This document shows positions 54,779 to 61,896 of a stretch of DNA of 64,000 nt, piece by piece (the stretch's first letter is position 1; each line of letters opens with the position of its first letter). The position numbers were made by a program, and so were the translations under genes. This DNA comes from G963665495 sp963665495 (GTDB lineage: Bacteria > Desulfobacterota > Desulfovibrionia > Desulfovibrionales > Desulfovibrionaceae), in assembly GCA_963665495.1 (NCBI GenBank), contig OY762289.1, positions 5,704,001-5,768,000 on the forward strand, in the 5' to 3' direction. The notes under the pieces were generated by a model, which made no database searches, was not told the origin of the DNA, and saw only the letters and a list, made by a program, of their open reading frames with translations.

Positions 54779-55672
54779 TTAGCCGCCGATGAGCTGCATT
54801 GCCATCTGCGGCAGCGAATTTGCTTGCGAAAGCATGGCCACAGCGGCCTGGGTTTTGATCTGGTTGCGAATGAAGTTGGTCATTTCCAGCGAGACATCCA
54901 CGTCGGAAATCTGGGATTCAGCGGCCTGCAGATTTTCGGCCTGAATCTCCAGGTTGGAAATGGTATTTTCCAGGCGGTTTTGCATAGCGCCGAGCGCGGC
55001 GCGGATATTGTCTTTGGATATGATGGCCTGATTCAGCGCTTCCAGCGCTTCCTGGGCGTTTTCCTGGGTAGAGATGCTGAATCCGGCGTCTGCAGGGTTG
55101 GATTGGTTGCCCACGCCAAAAGCAGAGGCCGTGGAGGTGCCGATGCGGATGTAATAATAGTCCTCGCTGCAGTCGTTGCCGACTCCGAAGTGAATCTTGA
55201 GCTTTCCGGTGGGGTTCAGCTGCGAACCGTCATGTTCGGCACTGGAAAGGTTGCCGTTGAGCAGGTGGATGCCGTTGAAATCCGTACCATTGGCGATACG
55301 CGTAATTTCAGAGGCCATGGCCTGGTATTCGGAATCAATGATCAGCCGCTGGTTGGATGTGTAGGTCCCGGTGGCGGCCTGCTCGGCGAGTTCCTTCATG
55401 CGGATCAGTTTTTCGTCAATGATGCTCAAGGCGCCGTCCGCTGTCTGGATCAGGGAAATGGCGTCGTTGGCATTGCGGATGCCCTGGTAGGAAGTGGTGA
55501 TGTCCGAACGCATAAGCTCGCGGATGGCCAGACCGGCGGCATCATCCGCCGCCTGCGTGATACGCAGTCCGGAGGAAAGCCTGCGTGTCGAGGTGCTGAG
55601 TTCTCCGTAGGCATTATCCAGATTTCTGGCGACGTTCAAAGCCATGAGGTTGTGGTTGATTACCATTGACAT
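54779..55672 (-). CDS. fliC: Flagellin
   Basis: A 297-aa flagellar filament subunit. Conserved N-terminal D0/D1 (VINHNLMALNVARNL, RLSSGLRITQAADDAAGLAI, ANDAISLIQTADGALS) and C-terminal D1/D0 (GAMQNRLENTISNL, AESQISDVDVSLEMTNF, AAVAMLSQANSLPQMAMQLI) flank a short variable centre. GGAGAG before the ATG. It lies beside chemotaxis genes on the same strand, with 238 bases to cheY; that spacer probably holds its promoter, but no clear sigma-28 or sigma-54 site was found. Confidence 0.96.
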   Translation of the reverse strand: MSMVINHNLMALNVARNLDNAYGELSTSTRRLSSGLRITQAADDAAGLAIRELMRSDITTSYQGIRNANDAISLIQTADGALSIIDEKLIRMKELAEQAATGTYTSNQRLIIDSEYQAMASEITRIANGTDFNGIHLLNGNLSSAEHDGSQLNPTGKLKIHFGVGNDCSEDYYYIRIGTSTASAFGVGNQSNPADAGFSISTQENAQEALEALNQAIISKDNIRAALGAMQNRLENTISNLEIQAENLQAAESQISDVDVSLEMTNFIRNQIKTQAAVAMLSQANSLPQMAMQLIGG

Positions 55673-55856
55673 ACGATGCTCTCCGCAAAATTAAGGGAAT
55701 GTAAAATAATAGCAGGAAATATTTTCCCCGAATTAAGAAAAAGCAAAGAGCGTACCGATTATTCTAAATTTAGTACGAAAAAAAGATGGATCTGAGGCAG
55801 GGGGCGAAGAACGGTAAGAAAAGAAATGCGACGCAGGAGGGAAACAGCAAGACAAT

Positions 55857-55894
55857 CCAAGGCATCAAGCCCCTGGCGGGACGTGATGCCTTGG
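55857..55894 (-). other. Stem-loop after cheY
   Basis: CCAAGGCATCA and TGATGCCTTGG form an 11-bp stem directly downstream of the cheY stop. Read on the minus strand the T-run precedes rather than follows it, so it is a non-canonical terminator or an RNA-protecting hairpin. Confidence 0.5.
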
Positions 55895-55910
55895 AAAAAC
55901 AGGAAAAAAA

Positions 55911-56297
55911 TTATTTTTTTTCGAAGATCTTATCGATTTTTTGTTTGAGCGTTTCTGCGGTAAACGGCTTGACAATGTAGTTGGATACTTTTGCCTGCAC
56001 GGCTTCGATGATATTTTCCTGCTGTGCTTCCGCAGTAACCATGAGAAAAGGGAGGTCGGCAAATTCTTCACTGGAGCGGACTTTGCGCAGCAGTTCGATG
56101 CCTGTCATATTGGGCATGTTCCAATCGGAAATAACGAAATCTATGCCGCCTTTATTAAGAACTTCCCAGGCAGTTGTGCCATCGTCGGCTTCTTCAATAT
56201 TGTTGAAGCCGATCTGCCGCAGAATGTTTTTGATGATTCTACGCATGGTGGAAAAATCGTCAACAACCAGGAGGCGCATACTGGTATCTGTAGCCAT
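55911..56297 (-). CDS. cheY: Chemotaxis response regulator CheY
   Basis: A 128-aa single receiver. Acid pair in LLVVDDFSTMRRI, phospho-Asp in FVISDWNMPNMTG, Thr/Ala-Glu in MVTAEAQ, Lys in YIVKPF: the full CheY set, including the motility-type FSTMRRIIKN helix. It binds FliM to switch the flagellar motor. GGAG precedes the ATG; last gene of cheX-HEAT/REC-cheY. Confidence 0.95.
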   Translation of the reverse strand: MATDTSMRLLVVDDFSTMRRIIKNILRQIGFNNIEEADDGTTAWEVLNKGGIDFVISDWNMPNMTGIELLRKVRSSEEFADLPFLMVTAEAQQENIIEAVQAKVSNYIVKPFTAETLKQKIDKIFEKK

Positions 56298-56316
56298 GTG
56301 TTTCTCCTAATCCATT

Positions 56317-57921
56317 TTACAAAGCGATTTGATGTATCTTATGTTGTAGTGACTCAATTGTAAACGGTTTTTTCAGAAAACTGGTTACTCCGGCCTTTTT
56401 CGCAAGTTGTGCCTGCGATTTTGCCGATTCTGTGGTTGCCATGATGATGGGGACATCTTTATAGGCGCTCATGGCTCGTGTTTTTTCAGTGAATTCAATG
56501 CCATCCATCACAGGCATATTCATATCCACCACGATAAGATCAAAGGGCGGACTGTTTTCCAGCTGATCCAGTGCGTCCTGGCCGTTGGAAGCCGTAGCAA
56601 CTTCAAGGCCCAGACCGGATGCAGCGGTAAGGTAGAAATTGAGCATGGCTTTGGAATCATCCACTGCCAGCATTCTCCCGGAGCGTTGAACGGTCGTGCC
56701 GTTTTCAAGCTGTTTCTGGAAGTTTCTGGCCGGTTCTCCGCCTTTGCTTTTCAGCACGCCCAGAAACGAGGCGATGGTTTCCGGATTGTTGGAAGCGGCC
56801 ACCAGGCCAACCAGTTCGGCGACCATGTCCATGTTGTCATAGAGTGCTTCCAGAAAACCCGTGCATCTGCCCGTGACAATGGCTTGAAGAACCCGTTTGG
56901 GCTGTGCGTCGCCTTTTTTGAGCCCTTCAGAAAAAAAGGTGGAAATTTTTTGCATGACTCCCGGCAGCAGTTGTCCGTCCAGGGCATTAACCGCGGCCAT
57001 GAGCGCGATATCGTCCTGTTCCTGCTGCAGCGCGTCGAGGAGGAACACGATGCTTTTCATGGAAGGGATGTTGCCGAGGGCTTCGTACGCGGCAAAGAGT
57101 TCATTGGACGTCTGCAAGAGTTTCTCGTCCAGAGCCTCAATGAGCAGATCGCTGCCCCTGCGTTCGGCGATTCGGCCAAGCACGTTGGCCGCCATGATTT
57201 TCATGTCCTGGTTGCCGGTGGAGAACACCGCGGCCACAGGTTCGACCGCGTCGGCGCCGATATTTTCCAGCGCCTGGTGGATCAACCGTCTTGCCGTGGG
57301 GTTGCGGTGGTGCAGCATGGCGACCAGAACTTCGATGGCTTCCGGAGTCCGGATGGTCTCCAGTGCTTCGATGGCTTTCCAGGTGGGCACTTCGCAAATG
57401 GCATAGCGCGCTTCGCTTGCATTGCCTTCGAGCTGGTTCCTGATGATCGGGATGGCGGTGGTGTCTTTATACGCCCCCAGCGTTTCAAAGCACAGGCTCT
57501 GCACAATGGGGTCGGGGTTGTCGGCGGCCTGGTGAAAGATCGTGATGCATTCCGGCGCCATAATGCGCGACATGGCGGTCAGCAACAGCAGCAGACTGTC
57601 GGAATCCTTGGTCTGAGGGGCAAGATCCAGCAAAACAGGCACGGCAGCGGCGAGTTTGGCTTCGCCCGCGATGTTGACGCACATTTCCCGAACCGCCGGA
57701 TTGTCGGAAGTCAGGAAGGATATGATTTTATCATGATTACTGAACAGCAGAACCCTCAAGGTGTTCCGCAGCATGGTATCCACGGCCTTATCTTTAAGTG
57801 GATTCTGTAAGAACTCGAACAGGGAGTCGATTTCCGCCGTATCGCCTGTGCGTTCTATCTCATCCAAGATGGCAATTTTTTCTAAAAAATCCTTATCTTT
57901 GAATCCGTCAAGTTTGCTCAT
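56317..57921 (-). CDS. HEAT-repeat protein with C-terminal receiver domain
   Basis: A 534-aa cytoplasmic protein. Residues about 20-405 are alpha-helical HEAT-like repeats (for example VREMCVNIAGEAKLAAAVPVLLDLA, PIVQSLCFETLGAYKDTTAIPII). Residues about 415-534 are a complete receiver: MLAVDDSKAMLNFYL, LIVVDMNMPVMDGIEF, ATTESA, FLKKPF. It lies between cheX and cheY, so it is probably a chemotaxis scaffold or a CheY-like phosphate sink whose HEAT part binds a partner. Confidence 0.88.
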   Translation of the reverse strand: MSKLDGFKDKDFLEKIAILDEIERTGDTAEIDSLFEFLQNPLKDKAVDTMLRNTLRVLLFSNHDKIISFLTSDNPAVREMCVNIAGEAKLAAAVPVLLDLAPQTKDSDSLLLLLTAMSRIMAPECITIFHQAADNPDPIVQSLCFETLGAYKDTTAIPIIRNQLEGNASEARYAICEVPTWKAIEALETIRTPEAIEVLVAMLHHRNPTARRLIHQALENIGADAVEPVAAVFSTGNQDMKIMAANVLGRIAERRGSDLLIEALDEKLLQTSNELFAAYEALGNIPSMKSIVFLLDALQQEQDDIALMAAVNALDGQLLPGVMQKISTFFSEGLKKGDAQPKRVLQAIVTGRCTGFLEALYDNMDMVAELVGLVAASNNPETIASFLGVLKSKGGEPARNFQKQLENGTTVQRSGRMLAVDDSKAMLNFYLTAASGLGLEVATASNGQDALDQLENSPPFDLIVVDMNMPVMDGIEFTEKTRAMSAYKDVPIIMATTESAKSQAQLAKKAGVTSFLKKPFTIESLQHKIHQIAL

Positions 57922-57989
57922 CTCTCTCTCCGGAAAAACTGCTGGTCGATTGTGTCGATATACTACCAGGGAAGGGAGTCGGCTCTCTA

Positions 57990-58457
57990 TTATTCGAAAG
58001 CGAATTCTACAAAAAAATTACCGTGTTCCGTAGTAAAGGGAATGGCAACTACAGGTTCTTTGGTGACATGCGTAATCGTGTGGTTATCCCCCATGATGAC
58101 CGACGGCGTGGAGCCGTTCAGGCTCATGCCCATTTCCGACAGTCCCGCTCTGGCCTGGCCGGAAATCATGTTGGTGATCTCACCTACGGCGTCTTTCACA
58201 TCCTGGATTATATCCTCTACATCATCTCCGAGCATGGCTTTCACAAGGGCGATGGCGCATTTTTTGGAGAAAGATACGGAGATGGATCCGTTCTTTTCAC
58301 CAGTAATACCGATGACTGCGGAAACATCCCCTTCTGCGGTATTGTCTTTTTTAATGTAGGGTTTTCCAGGCTGTGGCTCAATCATTGCCATGGTGCTCAG
58401 AACATTAACGGTGGCCTTGATAAAGGGCTTGGCAATTTCAACTCCAGTTGCGCTCAT
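57990..58457 (-). CDS. cheX: CheX-type CheY-P phosphatase
   Basis: A 155-aa protein of the CheC/CheX/FliY family that dephosphorylates CheY-P. It shows the catalytic helix with E-x2-N (VGEITNMISGQARAGL) and the SVIMGDNHTITH region of CheX proteins. AGGAG precedes the ATG at 58457; the open frame further upstream has no support. First gene of a three-gene chemotaxis set with two possible targets, CheY and the HEAT-REC protein. Confidence 0.9.
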   Translation of the reverse strand: MSATGVEIAKPFIKATVNVLSTMAMIEPQPGKPYIKKDNTAEGDVSAVIGITGEKNGSISVSFSKKCAIALVKAMLGDDVEDIIQDVKDAVGEITNMISGQARAGLSEMGMSLNGSTPSVIMGDNHTITHVTKEPVVAIPFTTEHGNFFVEFAFE

Positions 58458-58854
58458 CTCATCCACTCCTGAGAGGTGGTTTGCAAATGTTTGATGAGAA
58501 ATACACCAATGATACGTCACCGGATTAGGTCAACCCATGAGCAAAAAACGTGGGCCAGTTCAGATTCCGGGCGTACGCAGTCGTATCTACCTATTAATTA
58601 TATAAACGTATTGCCTCGTAAATGTCCAGTGTCCCGTGAGGCCTTCGCGTGATCAAGAAAGATGAGTCTATCAGAAAGACAGGAGTCATGCCAATACCCC
58701 GGAGCAGAAAACACCTTTCTGTCAAAAAAAGAGGATTTTCAGGCGCCGTTCCACTATTATGTAAAAAATACTGCAAACAGACGCGGTTATGGTTGACTGT
58801 AGTCTGGTCAGCAGGTACTGTGTACAATTATAATACCTTATTGCGGATTGGACT
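58458..58854. other. Divergent region between cheX and the TPR gene
   Basis: No convincing gene. Short frames exist (58594-58827 minus, 58649-58858 plus) but have no supported start or motif. AT-rich at 58590-58620 and 58820-58850, likely promoters. Confidence 0.35.
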
Positions 58855-59670
58855 ATGAGCTCTGATTTTAAAAACATTATGGAAGAACTCGCCCGAGCAA
58901 GAGGGCACTACCATCATCATGATGTCCACAGAGCGCTGGTATCGCTGACGCTGGCCATGAAAGCCGCAGCAGGCGCCCAGATTTTCGGGCGCCAGAAAAT
59001 GGAGCTGGACATGGCCGTGCAGGAAATTCTCCAGCTTCTAAACCGGACGGAAGATGTGCAGCAGTTCCTTCCCGAAGGCATCAATTTTGCCAAGGGGGGC
59101 TACAAGCGACTGCTCGGACTGCTTGTGGCGCTGCTCAAACGCATTAAGGAAGAGGCGGGCAAAGAAAGCCTGGAGCAAACCCGAGAACGCAAACTGAAAA
59201 TCGACAACCTCTTGATCAGAGGGCAGCGTTCGCTGGAAAAGAAGCATCTGGCCGAAGCCGAAGCCGCTTTTCAGGAAGCCGCCTCCTTATATGTAGATGA
59301 GCATAAAATGTTTTATGTGATTGGGTCCAAGCTGGTCAGCGCGGGATTTCCCAAACAGGCGCTGCTCTATTTTCGTAAGGGCATGGAAGTGGACAGCGAC
59401 GCTGAAGCCTGCTTTATCAGCGCCGCAACGGCCTATGAGGCCCTGAAGCAATTCGACAAGGCCGAGCTGGTGGCGCGCAACGCCATAAAAAAATATGGAG
59501 AAGCGGCTGAAACGCTCGAAATCCTCGCTCTGGTCAACCTGCGCAATGGCAAAAACAAAGAAGCCTACGCGCTCGCACGCAAGGCATTGCTCATGGATCC
59601 CAACCTGAGAAAAGCCAAAAAAATCATGACCAGAGTCAAAAAACTCGCCGCCGCTGCAAACCAAGCCTGA
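58855..59670 (+). CDS. TPR-repeat protein
   Basis: A 271-aa soluble protein. Residues 1 to about 110 are helical with a His cluster (GHYHHHDVHRALV). Residues about 118-260 are tetratricopeptide-like repeats (LLIRGQRSLEKKHLAEAEAAFQEAA; GFPKQALLYFRKGMEVDSDAEAC; LVNLRNGKNKEAYALARKALLMDP). It starts with ATG without a strong ribosome site. A scaffold role is likely; flagellar/chemotaxis linkage is only by position. Confidence 0.82.
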   Translation: MSSDFKNIMEELARARGHYHHHDVHRALVSLTLAMKAAAGAQIFGRQKMELDMAVQEILQLLNRTEDVQQFLPEGINFAKGGYKRLLGLLVALLKRIKEEAGKESLEQTRERKLKIDNLLIRGQRSLEKKHLAEAEAAFQEAASLYVDEHKMFYVIGSKLVSAGFPKQALLYFRKGMEVDSDAEACFISAATAYEALKQFDKAELVARNAIKKYGEAAETLEILALVNLRNGKNKEAYALARKALLMDPNLRKAKKIMTRVKKLAAAANQA

Positions 59671-59691
59671 GTATCGACCCGACGGACAATT

Positions 59692-59997
59692 CTACAGATC
59701 CAGCAATTGAGCCACCCGCGCAGGATCCAGACTGTGCTGGTTGAGCATTTCACCCGTCTGCGTAGCGCCGGTTTCGTTTCCTCCCTGCAGGGAAGCCAGA
59801 AAAGCCGAACGATCCTGGGCATTGGAAAAATCCAGTTCTTTTTCTTCCACGGTCTGCGCTTGCGCTTCAGCGTCTTGCCCGGTTTCCGTTTTAAGCGCGC
59901 TGGCTTTGTCTCTGGCCTTCTGGGCCAGTTCCTCCAGCCGCGTGCTTAGATCCCCGCTAAAAGCATTCGTTACGCCGGTACTTGATTTAATCTGCAT
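59692..59997 (-). CDS. Small hydrophilic protein, unknown
   Basis: A 101-aa, Gln/Glu/Ala-rich, probably partly disordered protein with no Cys, signal or membrane segment. AAGGAG precedes the ATG. It ends in SLDPARVAQLLDL. Size and position near motility genes recall FlgM-like anti-sigma factors, but the FlgM C-terminal motif is not present, so no function is assigned. Convergent with the TPR gene, 21 bases apart. Confidence 0.6.
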   Translation of the reverse strand: MQIKSSTGVTNAFSGDLSTRLEELAQKARDKASALKTETGQDAEAQAQTVEEKELDFSNAQDRSAFLASLQGGNETGATQTGEMLNQHSLDPARVAQLLDL

Positions 59998-60115
59998 CTC
60001 AGGTCTCCTTGTGCGTGAAGATTACTGAGTTCAGACATGCAAGATGTGTTCTAAATAAAATAATTCTCTTTATTTTAATATGTTGAGTCTCGGAGGACAC
60101 GCAAAAGAAATTGGT

Positions 60116-60146
60116 GTGGAAAAAATTGCCATTTTTTTGAATGGCG
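60116..60146 (-). terminator. Terminator of the two-component chain
   Basis: On the minus strand GCCATT pairs with AATGGC (6-base loop) and is followed by AATTTTTTCC, about 45 bases after the stop at 60191. Confidence 0.65.
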
Positions 60147-60190
60147 GCGTCGTCAGAAGGGAAGAGCCTTGCGGCGGTGAAGCTTCAGGG

Positions 60191-61456
60191 TCAGCTCTCC
60201 TCCCGTATTTTTAAAGGAACGGTAATGATGAAGCGCGCGCCTTGAGCAGCGCTCTCCTCGCAGACGACGGTTCCTTTGAGGTGGTGGGTGATGATATTGT
60301 ACACAATGTGCATGCCCAGGCCGCTACGGCCGGACTGGCGGTTGGTGGTGAAAAAGGGATCAAAAATTTTGGGAATGATCTCTGCGGGAATGCCTTTGCC
60401 CGTATCTGAGTAAAGAATTTTGATGTGGCCGGCGTCCTGTCTGCTGACGGCAATGGTAATGCTGCCGCTTTCTTTGCCTTCATTGAAACCGTGCATGATG
60501 GAATTCATGATCAGATTGGTGAAGATTTGAGAAAAGTCGCCGGGATAGCTGTCGATCATCAGATCTTCCGGACAGTCAACGTTTATCTGGACGGGCGCCT
60601 GCTTGGTTTCGGGTTGCAGACTCAACAGAATGGATTTCAGATATTCCTTGAATTTGAATTCACGCAGCGCTTCGCTGGACTGGTCCACGGCCACCAGTTT
60701 GAAACTGCTGACGAGATTCGCCGCGGCTTCCAGGTTCCGTAGCAGGATATGAATTCCTTCCACCGCGCTGTCCAGAAAATTTTCATATTCTTCGCGGGTC
60801 AGTTCCGCTTCCTGGTAGAGGCGGACAACGTTTCGCAGCTGAGATTCCAGGTGCGAGGCGGCAGTGACGCCCACGCCCAGCGGAGTGTTGATTTCGTGCG
60901 CAATACCTGCCACCAGTCCGCCCAGCAGAGCCATTTTTTCCGAAGCCACCAGCTGTTCCTGGCTGTTTTTGAGGTCCATGAGCGTCTGTTCGAGTTCCCT
61001 GGTCCGTGCGCGGACGGTTTCTTCGAGGATGACGTGGTGCTGCTTGATCTGCATTTCCTGTTCATAGCTTTTCACGGCTTCGGTGATGGTCAGGATCAGA
61101 TCGCTTTTTTCCCAGGGTTTGGAGATGTATCTGTACAGTTTGGCGTTGTTGATGGCGTTGGTGATGCCTTCGAGGTTGGCATGGCCGGTAAGCATGATCT
61201 GCTTGGATTCGGGCTGTTCCTGAAAAATCCGGGCCAGTATTTCATCGCCCTTGATGCCGGGCATGAGATAGTCCGTGATTATCAGGGCCAGTTTGTCGTT
61301 GGCGTCCACCAGCTCGGTGATAACTTCCAGAGCTTCGGTGCCGCTTTCGGCGAACTCCAGGTCGTATTCATCGCTGAAGTGGCTTTCCAGCTCGCTGCGA
61401 AGGCTTTCCAGGACTATTTTTTCATCATCAACGCATAAGATCACTTTACGATTCAT
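60191..61456 (-). CDS. Receiver-histidine kinase protein
   Basis: A 421-aa cytoplasmic protein. Receiver at 4-128 (VILCVDDEKIVLESL; LIITDYLMPGIKG; LTGHA; YISKPWEKSDL), coiled coil about 130-175, then a kinase core with phospho-acceptor H in GGLVAGIAHEINTPLGVG and an HATPase with MNSIMHG, DTGKGIP and GRSGLGMHIVYN. This RpfC-unlike REC-first order makes it an intermediate in a phosphorelay, likely taking signals from the upstream kinase at 61889-64000. ATG at 61456; 35 bases after the preceding receiver gene. Confidence 0.92.
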   Translation of the reverse strand: MNRKVILCVDDEKIVLESLRSELESHFSDEYDLEFAESGTEALEVITELVDANDKLALIITDYLMPGIKGDEILARIFQEQPESKQIMLTGHANLEGITNAINNAKLYRYISKPWEKSDLILTITEAVKSYEQEMQIKQHHVILEETVRARTRELEQTLMDLKNSQEQLVASEKMALLGGLVAGIAHEINTPLGVGVTAASHLESQLRNVVRLYQEAELTREEYENFLDSAVEGIHILLRNLEAAANLVSSFKLVAVDQSSEALREFKFKEYLKSILLSLQPETKQAPVQINVDCPEDLMIDSYPGDFSQIFTNLIMNSIMHGFNEGKESGSITIAVSRQDAGHIKILYSDTGKGIPAEIIPKIFDPFFTTNRQSGRSGLGMHIVYNIITHHLKGTVVCEESAAQGARFIITVPLKIREES

Positions 61457-61491
61457 ATCCGTATACCCATTGAGGAAAAAGAGGATCAGGT

Positions 61492-61896
61492 TCAGATGGT
61501 TCCAAATTCACGCAGTCCGGATTTGATGGTTTCGATGAGATCGGAGGCCTCCCAAGGCTTGTGAATGAGCTTGTAGAGGTTCGCATGGCTTTTGGTCCGT
61601 TCCACCGCTTCAGTGTCGGCCTGTCCGGTAAGCATCAGGGTCAGCACGTGGGGAAATTTTTCGTGAGCCTTGATGAGAAAATCATCCCCTTTCATCTCGG
61701 GCATAAGCCAGTCGGAAATGATGACAAGGGTCCGGTAGCCTTCTTCGCTCAGTTCATCCAGCAGCTCCAGGGCTTCGGGGCCGCCTTCGGACAGTTCGAT
61801 ATGGAATTGCGTGCCGAATTCATGGGCGAGCTGGCTTTCCAGAGAATTGAGCACGATGGGCTCATCATCAACGCACAAAATAACCTCGTTAGTCAT
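61492..61896 (-). CDS. Single-domain response regulator
   Basis: A 134-aa receiver without output domain: ILCVDDEPIVLNSLES, phospho-Asp in VIISDWLMPEMKGDDF, LTGQAD, KLIHKPWEASDL. It closely resembles the receiver of the next protein, suggesting duplication. Its start overlaps the end of the upstream kinase gene by 8 bases. Confidence 0.92.
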   Translation of the reverse strand: MTNEVILCVDDEPIVLNSLESQLAHEFGTQFHIELSEGGPEALELLDELSEEGYRTLVIISDWLMPEMKGDDFLIKAHEKFPHVLTLMLTGQADTEAVERTKSHANLYKLIHKPWEASDLIETIKSGLREFGTI

